Below, piece after piece: positions 23,883 through 34,734 of a DNA stretch of 64,000 nucleotides. Numbering within the stretch: the stretch's first letter is position 1; each line of letters opens with the position of its first letter. The position numbers were made by a program, and so were the translations under genes. The stretch covers positions 11,802,803 through 11,866,802 of the forward strand of contig JAJEKV010000044.1 in NCBI GenBank assembly GCA_021234155.1, given 5' to 3'. The notes beneath the pieces were generated by a model. That model was not told the origin of the DNA. It saw nothing but the letters and a program-made list of their open reading frames with translations, and made no database searches. Source of the DNA: Isoetes taiwanensis. Lineage: Eukaryota > Streptophyta > Lycopodiopsida > Isoetales > Isoetaceae.

Positions 23883-24015
23883 CATGTCCAAAATAGACCA
23901 AAACACCTCCAAATCGACCAAGTAAGGGGTCAATTCTGTCTAACTCGATGAATCTAGCATGATTAGACCCTTAGATCACCAAATTGGACAAGTTTTGACC
24001 CAAAATAGGGCAGAT

Positions 24016-24082
24016 GTCTCACACGTCGCGCCAGGAGCAAAACCAAGACTCCAAGTTTTGATCTGGGCACAACGTATGAGAC
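24016..24082 (+). repeat. 67-nt hairpin module, copy 4
   Basis: GTCTCACACGTCGCGCCAGG opens, loop AAGACTCCA, then GATCTGGGCACAACGTATGAGAC closes. It is nearly identical to copy 1 and precedes the second promoter-like box by about 190 bases. Confidence 0.85.
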
Positions 24083-24275
24083 CTCCTAGCATTTTCTCCA
24101 CCATGCCATATCCAATTGACCTCCAGTTTGTGCAATAGGTTCATTAGGTAGTCCCAGTATGCTCAAACCCCTAAAAGTAGCCTTCAAATCCCCATTTGGA
24201 CCCCCCTAATAGGTCAGAATTGCCCAACCCCAATAAATTTCTAGGTCACCAAAAAATTAGGGTTTTTCCCATGTC

Positions 24276-24285
24276 TATAAATAGG
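24276..24285 (+). promoter_or_regulatory. TATA box upstream of ORF2
   Basis: CTATAAATAGGCCCCC, followed by ATTTCTCACTTGG and CCTTTAGGCGATTTTCC. This is the same layout as the ORF1 promoter. The ORF2 ATG lies 121 bases downstream of the start of the box. Confidence 0.6.
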
Positions 24286-24396
24286 CCCCCATTTCTCACT
24301 TGGCACCCTACAAGTTTGCTCTCGACCCTTTAGGCGATTTTCCAGCTCCTAGAGGCGCTTCTGCATCCGTTTGTTAGTTCCATCTTCCCTAGAGCA

Positions 24397-25128
24397 ATGG
24401 CAACTGCTGACTTCAGGCGATGGTACATCGCCAGTACCCATGCAGCTGAGACCAATGTCAATACCATCTTTCAACTTTTCCAAAAAGAGATTGATGTCCA
24501 AGCAACTCTGCATGCAACGCCAGCATATAGGCAAGTTTTAACTGAGTTCCAAGCTAGGGTAGGACAGTCCCTAATGCAACTTCCCCCTTGTACAGGCTAT
24601 TTTGTCCCCCGCCCATCCCTTCAAGCAGCCTTGGGTGATGTTCCGAACATTGCCAAGTAGTTGACCAACAAGGCCCAGAGGCTGCCAGATTACATGGTCC
24701 TGACAGTTGACAGGACCAAGTATTTTTCCTACACCGCCGCCTTAGCGATCTTCCTTTCCCACCGTGCTGAAAACCCAATGGGGGAAACCTCTATCCCTCC
24801 CATGGAGGTGGACCCCATAGCATCCTCAGCAGCAGACCACCTCCTTTTACAGTACCAGCAGGAGCAAGAAGGAAGAACAGAAGAAGAGGAATCGGAAGAT
24901 GAAGAGTACATGGAGCTCAACCCAGTAGAAGAACAGCGGCTAGCGGAAGAAGAGTTACCCAACTTCGAGCGAAGCCCCCCCCCTCGAGTTGCTCCCCCAC
25001 TGGGGCTAGGTATCACAAGCCTAGCCCCCATCATCATTGATCTACAAGGAGTACCCGCCCTCCTCGATCCAAAAACCTCCCCGAATGCGGGAGAGAGAGT
25101 TCGACTTCGACGAAGTTGCCGCAACTAA
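24397..25128 (+). pseudogene. Unrecognised acidic protein (element ORF2)
   Basis: Starts MATADFRRWYIASTHAAETN with a good A-rich context and runs 87 codons to a TAG at 24,658. It continues in the same frame as LTNKAQRLPDYMVLTVDRTK through to 25,128, about 243 codons in all with one internal stop. The N-terminal ~130 residues look like a mostly helical domain. The C-terminal part is strongly acidic (EEEESEDEEYMELN) and proline-rich. I do not recognise the family, and no CCHC knuckle, protease motif or membrane segment is visible. Its own TATA-like box and hairpin pair suggest separate expression from gag-pol. It could be a partner of the H3-like protein (acidic tracts are common in histone chaperones), but that is speculation. 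Confidence 0.5.
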
Positions 25129-25967
25129 CCGTGGCGGCAAAGAACTGGACCTAGATGATTTCATCGTCCGGAGTCTCAGATTTCCCTTCAAGTGAGAAGC
25201 CGACACCTATACAGGGAGAGTCAACTTCGACCTCCAAGCCTACAAAGAACATCGCACAAATAATGGAAGCTCGAACCGCCATCCGAGGAGGAGTTCTATG
25301 CCATCCAAGAACGGATGGGGATCCGTGGCAAGACCACACGAGCATTTTGATGCCGAGCTCTTCACTCCAACTCCCACGATGCCGAGGAGGAATCGACATC
25401 GGCGAGTTTCATCAACAATCGAAATTACGAGAAATCACCGAGGTAGAGGTCGATGAATACTGCCTGGAAGACATAGAGTTGGGCTACCGAATGGGCGACG
25501 AGTCATCAACGACGACAAATGATGACAAGGTCATTTGCGGTACTATCTTCCCTATTTCCGGATGGGAGAATAGCGATAATACACCGCAAATTCAGCCCCA
25601 GGGGCGAAGAAGGAGTGTTTATGCTCATCGCACTCTCTGGCTTTGATGCTCGACTGGCTGCAAACATCGACTATGCCGTCTTAGTCAAGAGAGCGATGGC
25701 ATTGGACATCTTCGACTTACGGCCCCCACCGACGGCAGGGAAGATTAGCGAAGAATCATGCCCACACCTCCGACCGCAGAGTAGAGGAATTGGTGACACC
25801 TTTACGGTATGGATGTCAACCAACATCCTCGAAACTTGGGACGCCGGTAGGAACGGCCCAAGTTAAGAAATTTCTCGAAGATAACCCATCCTACTGACGA
25901 TTTCAAGAATAGTTAGATTCTTAATCCCGGTAGCATTGTAATTGAGATATTACATAATAAATATATT
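25129..25967 (+). pseudogene. Decayed coding sequence continuing ORF2, unrecognised
   Basis: Coding-like peptides continue in changing frames. FDFDEVAATNRGGKELDLDD and FIVRSLRFPFK occur at about 25,103-25,190. A frame at 25,155-25,646 contains EVEVDEYCLEDIELGYRMGD. Another to 25,866 contains MLIALSGFDARLAANIDYAV. Their composition matches ORF2 more than gag. I do not recognise a domain. They may be the C-terminal half of ORF2 after frameshifts, or a third small gene. Confidence 0.4.
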
Positions 25968-26697
25968 TTGTTGCCAATATTAAAATATTTTGTTGATTGT
26001 ATTTGGTTCCAAAACTATATCGGCAAATACATGAATGCAATAAAACAAATGAATCTAACCGTAAGGCTATGGTCAACTGCTTATGCAGCTAGGGAACAAA
26101 GAATAGTCGAACAAAACAGGAGAGGCAACAGAGATGAAGAAACCCCGCACAGGCAACCAATTGCAAGGAACCTGTTCGAAGAATACGGCCCTCTAAGTCC
26201 TGAAGAAGAAATATCGCAAATGAAATTGGAGCTTCAACAAATAAAAAGCCCCCACCGGCGCGCAAGCAAGCATCACCGGGGCCGGATAACAACACCCAAG
26301 GGCCGCAAGCAACACCTCGAAAGTCGGGGAAAGATAAGAAGAGGAGTAAGAGAAGGAGGTCTCCTAGCACAGATACCTCGACTGAGGCTGGGTCTGGACT
26401 CGAAGTCCGAGAAAGAGGCTGAACAAGTGCAGACCATAGAGACGGCAGGCAGAAAGACACTAAAGCCTCAGACTACCAAAAGAAGGTAGACTCAGCACTG
26501 GGAAACGTATGGAAGGCCAGGAAGCTTGAGCAATTCTCAAAGCAGAACAGGCTTCAAGCAGAGGCGAGGCGCGATGAGATGAGTGAGTATGGCAACGCCT
26601 ATGGTATGAAGGACAAGGACAAAGGCAGGGTGGCAACAGCCAACCTTAAAGGAGCAAAGACGATCCGGGAAGGGTTATGCCAAGGCCCATGGCTTAA
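25968..26697 (+). pseudogene. N-terminal gag segment of the chromovirus, frame-shifted
   Basis: From the ATG at 26,032 (MNAIKQMNLTVRLW) the frame carries EEYGPLSPEEEISQMKLELQ, a coiled-coil-like stretch. It then shifts near 26,250 to a very basic segment (GKDKKRSKRRRSPS) and on to KVDSALGNVWKARKLEQFSK (about 26,490-26,550). Next, in-frame with the main polyprotein after 26,698, comes the capsid-like core. Gag forms the particle that packages element RNA. At least two frameshifts and a TAA at 26,695 break it here. The order, basic region before the retrotrans_gag core, is plausible for the family, but the N terminus is not certain. Confidence 0.55.
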
Positions 26698-29600
26698 AAA
26701 GACGGGCATGCGATTCAAAAGTTTGCTAAAGCTTTCAAGCGCCATTACGTCCCAAGGGAACACAAGTCCAACATGATGCAGCAGTTCTACAGGTTGCAGC
26801 AAGGGTACAAAACAGTCCAGAAATACACCGAGGAATTCATGAGACTAAGGCTTTATGTGCCAAAGTTGAGTGAAAAGCACGCAGTGGAGAGCTATATTGA
26901 AGGATTGAACGAAGAGATCCGTAAGCTTGTAAGGGCAATAGACCCGAAGACGGTATCAGAAGCAGAATCCAAGGCAATAAGCTTGCAAGGAACGGGGCCT
27001 CAGAACAGCGGGCAGAAGCAGCAATATTACCAGGATAGAGGCAAGGCAACAGGCAGTTATAGCCTGAGAGCAGCCAGCCCGAGTCCAGCTAAATCCCCAT
27101 ATAGTGGCAACCAGGGGAAGCAGCAGGAGAGGAAGCAGGTGTCCTTCAAGGACAAGCAGGAAGGGTCGAACTACTCAAAAGCAGTACGGTCCTTTTTACA
27201 GGCAATACCTAAAGAAAAGAGGCTGGAGTGCATCGAAAAGCAACTCTGCTTCAGATGCTTCCAACCGGGCCATAGGACAACAAACTGTCTGTTCGTCATG
27301 AACGCGGCATTAGCAGAAATAGGCAGATGGGAGACTCCCTCCGGCGACGACGACGAGGAGGCCCGCGACTTCATACAGGGTGAGTGCCACATCTTTGCCG
27401 CAATAGATATAGAACAGGCCGAGAATCAGTATCAAGTAATATCCACAGTAGGGAAGGCCAAGTCCAAGTCATTTGTAATCCTGATAGACTCTGGAAGTAG
27501 CCACAATTTTGCGTCCCCAAAGATGGTCGAAATATTGAAGCTGAAACCATTGAAGTCAAAGCCGAGACCTGTAGTGCTGGCAAACAGGGGAATAAGGCAC
27601 ACAGCCGGCAAGAGGATAAAATTCGACATTGACTTGCCGGGAATCAACATCCCCATGGGAGCCGAGGTGATGAACATTGGAAAGTACGACTTAATTATCG
27701 GCATGGAGTACCTCGGCCCAGCAGGAGCCATCATTGATTGTGGAAAGCGGAAGGTGACCCTCACGGCACCCAATGGAAAGATCATAGAAATCACAGGTAA
27801 GGAAGTCGTGCCTATTATGCAATGTATGTCTAGTAAGCGCCTGCTCAAGAGCATAAGGAGCGAACAGGTAGCCTATATCTTCAAGCTACAGTTGGAGGAG
27901 CCTGAGTTAGAAGAAAGTGTGGAAGATAAGGTGCTCAACAAGCTACCCGAACAGATAGCTAAGTTGGTAAAAGAGTTCCACGATCTCTTTCCGGATGAGA
28001 TCAAAAAGCTTCCTCCTTACAGGGGAGTCGAGTGTGAGATAGCACTCGAACCAGGGACGAAACCAACAAGCAAAGCGCCGTACAGGATGGCGACGCAAGA
28101 ACTAATCGAGCTGAAGAAGCAATTGCAGGAGTTACTTGACCTAGGCTTCATCAAACCTAGTGTCTCGCCATTTGGAGCACCTATCTTGTTCGTAAAGAAG
28201 AAAGATGGTAGCTTGAGGATGTGCATAGATTACAGGCAGTTAAACAAGCACACCATCAAGAACAAGTATGCGCTCCCAAGATCGGACGACCTGATGGATC
28301 AACTCCAAGGTGCAAAGGTATTCTCCAAGATCGAGCTGAGGCCAGGATACCATCAGATCAGGATCAAGGAAGAAGACGTCCACAAGACTGCATTTAGAAC
28401 CCGATATGGGCATTACGAGTTCACCGTGATGCCGTTCGGATTGTCGAATGCCCCAGCAACGTTCATGAGACTCATGAACGACATCTTCAGGGAGTTCCTA
28501 GATGCATTCGTCATAGTATTCTTTGACGGCATCTTAGTATACAGTAAAACCCTAGAAGAACATGTACAACACCTAAGAAAAGTCTTTGGAGAAGCCCGAT
28601 GGCACCAAAATGCCGGTTGTCAAAGTGTCACTTACGCCACGGAGAGGGTAGACTACCTGGGGCATGTGATTTCAGCGGAGGGGATTTCGACAGACCCTGC
28701 CAAGATCGAAGCAGTGATACAATGGCCGGCACCAAAGAACATCCATGAGGTCAGAAGCTTTCTCGGCCTAGCAGGGTACTATAGGAAGTTCGTAAAGAAC
28801 TTTGCAAAGATAGCAGCCCCGCTAACAGATTTGACAAGGGCAGAGAAGGTGAAAGATTGGGCAGAGCACTGGCAGAAGAAAGCCCAATCGGGATTTGACT
28901 TGTTGAAAGAAGCGTTGACAACCGCCCCCGTCTTAACCTTGCCAGACCCCGAGAAGGACAAGCTCGTAGCAACAGATGCAAGCAAAATTGCTACAGGCGC
29001 AGTATTGATGCAGGAAGAGCGAGTGGTAGCATATGATTCGCGAAAGATAAACGACGCCGAAACACGCTACACGACCCATGACCAGAAGCTACTTACAGTT
29101 GTCAGGGCACTACGGATTTGGAGGCACTATCTGTTAGGAAGGAAGTTCCAACTTGACACAGATCATCAGAGTCTCCAATACGTCTTCACGCAACCACACC
29201 TCAACCTGAGGCAAAGAAGGTGGATGGACTTCCTCGAGGAATATGACTTCGACATAGTCTATAAGCCGGGGAAGCCCAATGTGGTAGCAGATGCACTTTC
29301 AAGGCACCCCCTGACAACAAGAGTCCATTGCAACGCAATATCCACGCTCACCAGCGACTTCGGAAGAAAGATTGAAGAAACCTTGCCATCAGATATAGAT
29401 TTCAAGGAAGTATGGGCGAGTGTGTGCAAAGAAGCAAGGACAGACAAGGAGAGGGAAACCTTCAAGAACTTCAAGAAAGAAGGTAACCTCTTATACCACA
29501 AGAATAAGTTGTGTGTGCCGGAGTCATCAGGAGTGAGGAAATTGATTCTGCACGACACCCACAACAGCCCAATAGCTGGCCATGCAGGATTCATGAAGAC

Positions 29601-30489
29601 TTACTTCAAAATCCGAAGCAGTTATTATTGGCCAGGCATGAAGAAGCAGATTGCTCGATACATCAAGGAGTGCCAGTTATGTCAACAAACAAAGGCAGAG
29701 CAACTTCGAGTTCCAGGAGCATTAGAACCATTAGCGGTGTCAAACGCTAAGTGGGAGGTCATCAGCATGGACTTCATAACAGGGCTTCCAAGGACAGTCA
29801 GAGGGAAGGATGCCTTGATGGTTGTAGTCGACAAGTTGTCGAAGATGGCACACTTTGTACCATGCAAGACCACAGACACAGCTCTGGATACAGCAAAGCT
29901 CTTCACCAAAGAGATCTTCAGGCTCCATGGCATGCCGAGAGAAATCATCTCCGACAGAGACCCGAAGTTTATGAGTGCCTTTTGGCAAGATCTATTCACG
30001 ACAATTCAGACAAATCTGTCCATGAGCATGGCCTATCATCCGCAGACAGATGGGCAAATGGAACGGACCAACATAATTTTGGAAGACATGCTACGAAACT
30101 ATGTCTGGAACAAGCAGGGTATGTGGGAAGAGTTTATTCACTTGGTCGAGTTCGCATATAATAGCATCAAGCAGGAATCATCCCAAATGTCGCCGTTCAT
30201 GATCAACTATGGCTACCAATGCCTAACTCCAGACAATTGGCACAATTCAGTGTCAAAAGTAGAGGTTTCGCATCACATGTTGTCCGACATGCAGCAGCTG
30301 GTAGAAGAGGTTCGAGGATATCTTCTCGCAGCAAGGAGTCGACAAAAGAGCATCGCTGACAAGCACCGAACAGTCAGAGAGTTTGAAGTCGGCGACAACG
30401 TTTGGCTCAAGATCAAGGTAAAGCAGGCAAAGCTCCGCATCGGCATTTCAAGAAACTTGCTCCAAGGTGGGCGGGTCCCTTCAGAATAG
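26698..30489 (+). CDS. Gag-pol polyprotein: gag core, CCHC knuckle, PR, RT, RNase H, integrase
   Basis: The frame is open from 26,698; the first ATG is 26,773, giving 1,238 residues (numbered from that ATG). Gag core: [32 protein letters not shown] zinc knuckle Cys159, Cys162, His167, Cys172. Aspartic protease [10 protein letters not shown] with Asp239. Reverse transcriptase about 454-600, with [16 protein letters not shown] and [12 protein letters not shown]. RNase H 730-830 with Asp735, Glu763, Asp797. Integrase has the HHCC zinc finger (His930/His937, Cys967, Cys970) and catalytic Asp1000, Asp1061, Glu1097 (D-D-35-E). In RT motif A the expected Asp is Glu521, and motif C reads FFDG (Asp585, Gly586) rather than the usual double Asp, so polymerase activity is doubtful. 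The frame ends early, before the integrase GPY/F module, by a frameshift. Confidence 0.92.
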   Translation, partial: KDGHAIQKFAKAFKRHYVPREHKSNMMQQFYRLQQGYKTVQKYTEEFMRLRLYVPKLSEKHAVESYIEGLNEEIRKLVRAIDPKTVSEAESKAISLQGTGPQNSGQKQQYYQDRGKATGSYSLRAASPSPAKSPYSGNQGKQQERKQVSFKDKQEGSNYSKAVRSFLQAIPKEKRLECIEKQLCFRCFQPGHRTTNCLFVMNAALAEIGRWETPSGDDDEEARDFIQGECHIFAAIDIEQAENQYQVISTVGKAKSKSFVILIDSGSSHNFASPKMVEILKLKPLKSKPRPVVLANRGIRHTAGKRIKFDIDLPGINIPMGAEVMNIGKYDLIIGMEYLGPAGAIIDCGKRKVTLTAPNGKIIEITGKEVVPIMQCMSSKRLLKSIRSEQVAYIFKLQLEEPELEESVEDKVLNKLPEQIAKLVKEFHDLFPDEIKKLPPYRGVECEIALEPGTKPTSKAPYRMATQELIELKKQLQELLDLGFIKPSVSPFGAPILFVKKKDGSLRMCIDYRQLNKHTIKNKYALPRSDDLMDQLQGAKVFSKIELRPGYHQIRIKEEDVHKTAFRTRYGHYEFTVMPFGLSNAPATFMRLMNDIFREFLDAFVIVFFDGILVYSKTLEEHVQHLRKVFGEARWHQNAGCQSVTYATERVDYLGHVISAEGISTDPAKIEAVIQWPAPKNIHEVRSFLGLAGYYRKFVKNFAKIAAPLTDLTRAEKVKDWAEHWQKKAQSGFDLLKEALTTAPVLTLPDPEKDKLVATDASKIATGAVLMQEERVVAYDSRKINDAETRYTTHDQKLLTVVRALRIWRHYLLGRKFQLDTDHQSLQYVFTQPHLNLRQRRWMDFLEEYDFDIVYKPGKPNVVADALSRHPLTTRVHCNAISTLTSDFGRKIEETLPSDIDFKEVWASVCKEARTDKERETFKNFKKEGNLLYHKNKLCVPESSGVRKLILHDTHNSPIAGHAGFMKTYFKIRSSYYWPGMKKQIARYIKECQLCQQTKAEQLRVPGALEPLAVSNAKWEVISMDFITGLPRTVRGKDALMVVVDKLSKMAHFVPCKTTDTALDTAKLFTKEIFRLHGMPREIISDRDPKFMSAFWQDLFTTIQTNLSMSMAYHPQTDGQMERTNIILEDMLRNYVWNKQGMWEEFIHLVEFAYNSIKQESSQMSPFMINYGYQCLTPDNWHNSVSKVEVSHHMLSDMQQLVEEVRGYLLAARSRQKSIADKHRTVREFEVGDNVWLKIKVKQAKLRIGISRNLLQGGRVPSE

Positions 30490-30842
30490 ACAAGAGAGTA
30501 GGTAATCAATCCTACAAGTTGGATCTACCAGCACACCTAAAGATTCATAAAGTCTTCCACGTGAGTCTGTAAAAGAAGCATACTCCAAACCCCGAAGAAG
30601 TCTTGGATACACCAACCTTGTTAGAAATGACAGAAGAGCAACTAGAGATAGTCCCAGACTTGATCCTTGATAAAGCAATCAAGAAAACAAGGAGGTCAGA
30701 GTTCCTCCAATACTTGGTCAAGTGGACACACTTGCCAGTGGAAGACGCGACATGGGTACTTAAGCACGACCTCATAAGGCAGTACCCACAGAATTCATGA
30801 AGCAATGGGACGGCAAGATCATCTCCGAAGAAATCGACTAAG
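30425..30842 (+). pseudogene. Integrase GPY/F module and chromodomain, out of frame with pol
   Basis: One frame from the pol frame, the sequence continues as [23 protein letters not shown] and IHKVFHVSL (GPY/F module). A TAA follows at 30,570. Beyond it is a chromodomain: ILDKAIKKTRRSEFLQYLVK then WTHLPVEDATWV (30,654-30,780). Chromodomains read methylated histone H3 tails and steer chromovirus integration to matching chromatin. The YLVKW-ATW core is present. A further shift near 30,795 separates the likely C-terminal tail EFMKQWDGKIISEEID, ending about 30,842. So the element's C terminus is complete in content but broken by a frameshift, a stop and a second frameshift. Confidence 0.85.
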
Positions 30843-30858
30843 GCGTGTCGTTCGATGT

Positions 30859-31084
30859 GTAGATTAATTGAAGTTTTAAATACGATTAATCTACGCATGC
30901 AACCTATGCTAGGTATGGGTTGCATGCGTTGTTACCGATGATGGGACCACTACGGTGATCTCTAGGACGTAGTGTAATGTCATTGTAGGCATGACCGCGG
31001 TTCTGCTTGAATTAGCTGTAAAGTAGATTAAAATGTCTACTTCTGTCTCACAGAAGTAGATGACCTCGAGAGAAAAGAGGTCAT
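30859..31084 (+). repeat. Cluster of stem-loops in the 3' non-coding region
   Basis: Four inverted repeats in 226 bases. GTAGATTAAT (30,859) pairs with ATTAATCTAC. GCATGCAACC (30,895) pairs with GGTTGCATGC ending 30,927. TCTACTTCTGT (31,036) pairs with ACAGAAGTAGA across a 3-base loop. TGACCTC (31,061) pairs with GAGGTCA. Such folds could serve RNA packaging or 3'-end control; function is inferred. Confidence 0.7.
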
Positions 31085-31737
31085 TCAGGAATGCATGGAT
31101 AGGGAAGCACCTCTAGCCAATGCCTACGGGGAGGACCCCATCCTTCACGCCCCAATTACGGGAAGGACTCTATCCTCCATGTCTGGGCAACTAAAGGTGT
31201 AGGCACGAGCGGCATGTAGGCATTATAGGGCGCTGTCTCCATGGCCACGATGGAAGAAGCATCCTCTTCCTACGCCGGGAGATTAGTCATGCATCCATTT
31301 AGTTAATTAAATCGGGTGGTTCTCTTATAACCAAATTTATAAATAATTAAAATGGTACTAACGTAGTATCGACCTGCAGGCCAATAGAGCGCTCCGGAGG
31401 GCAAGGAGGTCGAGCTACGAAGACTTGCAACACAAATTTTATTGGAATGTGTTGCAAGGAATGAAGAGTACCTCAAAGGATAATTGTATATATTAAAATT
31501 TTGATGAACTAAAATATTGTGATAAGTGAAACTAATGAGTAACTTGTTGTAAGAACGTACGAATAGATAAGTTATTTGATAAAGTAATGGTGTAATAAGG
31601 TTCTAAAAATATTACCTTAAGGTAATCCTAATAAATGTGTAAGCATAATACTAGTATATTGTATGCATCAAGTTGATTGCAGGTTAGGAAGATCCCAAGG
31701 TGGGGAGACCCACGATGCTGCGGACAACATCATTTTT
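31085..31737 (+). other. 3' non-coding region of the chromovirus
   Basis: No frame is recognised between the chromodomain and the polypurine tract. A second AAGGTGGGGAGAC at 31,696-31,708 copies the polypurine tract 42 bases upstream of the real one. Confidence 0.6.
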
Positions 31738-31750
31738 AAGGTGGGGAGAA
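31738..31750 (+). other. Polypurine tract
   Basis: AAGGTGGGGAGAA directly before the TG of the 3' LTR. It primes plus-strand DNA synthesis in LTR elements; one T interrupts the purine run. Confidence 0.85.
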
Positions 31751-33255
31751 TGTGATGTTCCAGTACGATATACGGTCTCAAGACGTATCACGTCTTCGCA
31801 GACCGCCATCGCTGCATTACCGCCATCCCAATCGACGTGTACGCCGACGTGTAGCCAAGCAAGTAGCGCCCTAGGGGGCAACTTGCAAGGGTGCGCACAC
31901 TTATTAATGTGCGCACTTTAGACCTTAACCATTAAAAGGCATACCAAGGGTCATGGAAAACCCTAACCCTAACTGATAGCCTATGTAAGGCCACCAAACC
32001 CTAACTTTCCCTTTTTCGCCCACAGTCCTTCCGAGCTCCGTTTCGCGCGTTTCAAGAGTCAATCCCGACTCCCAAGATGCACTGGCCCAGAATTGTCAGA
32101 CTTCCTTTCCGACCGCATCTCCAAGCAAGACAGTGTGATATGGACGATTGAATCAAGAGGAGCGAGCCAAGGACCAGGTATTTCGTCAATTCAAACTAAT
32201 CCGCCTTCCGGGCATAGAGTTAGCATGTTTAGCCTATTGAATTGCCCATAACAGCCACATAGAACCCCAGATAGCGAGCCCTAACTAAAGAACATAACTT
32301 CTATGATGTAGATTAGATATTATTCTTTAGTTCTATAATGATGTGATGGATGGATGATCTCTGTGGACTCATTGTATTGGGAAGGGGGGTAGAGACCTAC
32401 ACATCTTAGTAGTTGATGCTCCTAGTTAGTCCTTTTAGTGCATTACTAGTATTCGGCCTGTGCATAAGAACCAAACCTGGTTGTGGGTGGCGGGACGAGA
32501 CTGGCTTACAAGGAAGCTCATGTCCTAATTCATGAACTGTCCCTCTGGTAGTAAGGCCTATCGGGGACTTCAAATAAGACTAGATCTAATGCACCGCACC
32601 TGGTATGCGGGCGTTGCATGGGTTCGACACTCTTGGGATGGTGTACACCTTCCATGGAGTTCATCGAGTAAGGGCGGTGGCCCTCTCATCGCCGAAGTCA
32701 AGATGCTAGCTTCCGGGTGGGAGTAATCCCTACCTGCCCCATCGGAACTAGGGAGATGCAACCCAGGAATAGCCCCTTTGGCTATGCCTTCGGCGGGCTA
32801 CAGTCCAGTCCCAAGACTTATCAACCTACTCTGCAAAGTGTGCACAGGAGGGGCGGATGGAGCGGACTACCCAATTGCCATGTTCCCTTGCCAGCCAACT
32901 CCATCGTTATTGCACTCTGTCTGCTTGACCTCTGGAGACCCAAGCTTGTCAGTCCAACCCTGAGTCTGATCCGGGGTAGAACTCCCTTATGTGATGTACT
33001 GATCTTTGTCCATGCAGACTTTGTGGTGAGCCACCCTTCGTGGTGGTCATATGTTATTGATGTATGTGCTACTGACGTGTATATATTGCGCTTCCGCAGC
33101 TAGGTAGGCCCTGAGGGAGACAGGGTAAATGACCCCTTCATTCTTCCCACTGGAACATTCCATGGTTGCAGTGTTACGTGGAGGGTCCTATATTAGCATG
33201 GAGCTGGTCCTGTTTGTATACGGTGGTGCACCGTATATGAGTAGGGGACGTCACA
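31751..33255 (+). repeat. 3' long terminal repeat
   Basis: 1,505 bp, TGTGATGTTCCAG to GACGTCACA. It matches the 5' LTR along its full length, with patchy differences rather than evenly spread ones. Confidence 0.95.
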
Positions 33256-33260
33256 ACAGG
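33256..33260. repeat. Right target-site duplication, imperfect
   Basis: ACAGG, matching GCAGG at 20,264-20,268 in four of five bases. Confidence 0.55.
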
Positions 33261-34091
33261 GATAGTCAATGGAAAGATGAGTAAGTTGAGCATTGCAACA
33301 ATCAGAGGCAGCTTGAGTGGAAGGTAGATAAGTGAGAAGAGTTCATTCCAATGGCCACAGGCACAATAGTAGCTGACTGTTGGAGTTGGCAGTTAATGGT
33401 ATCATGTGTAATAATGAACTTTTTCTGGACCTGAATACATTTGTTGGTTAGGCCACCAATATGAATATCTAGCATAATAATATGGGGTTCCCTTTGTAAG
33501 TTTATATGCATTTCAATATGGGATCTTGCTATGATTTAAAAATATATTTGACTGGATGTACTAATGCATACATCTAGAGTAAGCATATGCTTTCAATATT
33601 TTTTATGGCACTTGCCAATGGTTTGACCAAAAAAAATAAAAATAAAAATAAGACTAGTAGTAGGGTAGGCTTGGGCGAATGGACTAGTTGAAATAGTTGT
33701 GGAAGAGTGAGTATAGGAGAGAGAGGTGGAAAATAAAAGAAATGAATATAAGAGGAAACATAGAATGATAGAAACAACATTGTGAAAAATTAGTTTTGTA
33801 CATGTCAGGAAAATTGCATGGACCCAATGATTGGAAAGATTGTAGGGTTAAGAATCTATTTGCACTCTCTCTGCACATTTGTCTACATGATTTACTTGGG
33901 CCGAGTTGTTCTAGCAAGATTACCCAACCATGCTTTAATTTTTTTAAGCTGATAAAGTTTAAAATTTATCATGGTTAAAACATAGATAAGGCAATAAAGT
34001 CTATAGTCGTCATCACTGGAGAATGACTTGGTGTTTGAATCTAAAATGCTTGAGATTTGGTAAAAGTTTTGGAATCATAACAAGTTAAATC
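33261..34091. other. No feature recognised
   Basis: AT-rich flank of the chromovirus with short frames only. MSKLSIATIRGSLSG at 33,278 on the plus strand resembles a LINE endonuclease start, but it is too short to support and lies on the opposite strand to the left-flank LINE relic. Confidence 0.4.
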
Positions 34092-34142
34092 ATTCGCTAT
34101 TGATTAATATTCGCTATTGATTAATATTCGCTATTGATTAAT
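34092..34142. repeat. 17-bp tandem repeat, three perfect copies
   Basis: ATTCGCTATTGATTAAT repeated head to tail from 34,092. Confidence 0.9.
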
Positions 34143-34477
34143 ACGAGTTTTAGGATCATATCGAAATATATATATTATTAGTAGGTTGCGATATTTTGGG
34201 CCATCCTGGCCGTGGAAGATGCCACATATACACCCTGGACGGCTCTGCGCGTTGATTTTTCTGACCGTCCACTTGGCCAACGAGGTGGACGATCCTACGG
34301 TGCACATTGATTTCGATCTTGATCGTTGATCTGTGAGATCTGCCACGTGGCACGATCCTAGTCGTTGGTTTAGGTATATGCCATGTGGTGCGATCTCAGG
34401 CCTTGATTGGATCCCAGATCCTACGGTCCAGTTGCATGCTCGGGCCTTAAGAGGTTTTTAAAAGTTTTTATGTTGTT

Positions 34478-34540
34478 TGGGGGATTCAAACCCTGGTCAT
34501 TGCCCCCCAAGCCCCCCATTCTAACCACTAGACCAGGCCT
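34478..34540 (-). mobile_element. tRNA-derived SINE, head region
   Basis: On the minus strand TGGTCTAGTGGTTAG (A box, 34,521-34,535) is followed by GGTTTGAATCC (B box, 34,482-34,492). This is the spacing and wording of an RNA polymerase III internal promoter. No cloverleaf with a mature acceptor stem is formed, so it is a SINE head and not a tRNA gene. The body would extend to lower coordinates; its end is not defined. Confidence 0.65.
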
Positions 34541-34734
34541 TGATTCATTGAAAAAATTGATGTTTCATATACACTTAAGAGTACTCCAATCCTAATGGTT
34601 CTAAAATATTCAAGATTGTTCTTGAATCTAGGGGATGCACAAATATCCCACATGCATAGATGCAAAAAAGAGCCTTCTTTTCCAGTATATAAGAAGGAAT
34701 CCGTATGAGGTTGGGCATTCTGGTTCTTAGCTAG

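Larger units (their letters stand above)
20269..33255 (+). mobile_element. Ty3/Gypsy chromovirus carrying a histone H3-like gene
   Basis: A 12,987-bp element bounded by TGTGAC...GTCACA LTRs. Order: 5' LTR; tRNA-iMet primer site; two hairpins; TATA box; H3-like ORF1; two more hairpins; second TATA box; acidic ORF2; gag with CCHC knuckle; protease; reverse transcriptase; RNase H; integrase; chromodomain; structured 3' non-coding region; polypurine tract; 3' LTR. The polymerase order RT-RH-IN and the C-terminal chromodomain place it in the chromoviruses. About 4.3 kb between the primer site and gag is not part of the usual plan. All long frames except the main gag-pol frame carry breaks, so this copy is probably non-autonomous today. 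It could also carry consensus errors (see findings). Confidence 0.93.

Noticed and set aside
21959-24082. CRISPR-like or rho-independent terminator reading of the four hairpins
   Set aside because: Spacing is irregular (tens to over 1,500 bases), there is no U tract, and the context is a plant retrotransposon.
20269-33255. Endogenous plant pararetrovirus (caulimovirid)
   Set aside because: True LTRs, a tRNA primer site, integrase and chromodomain are present; no movement protein seen.
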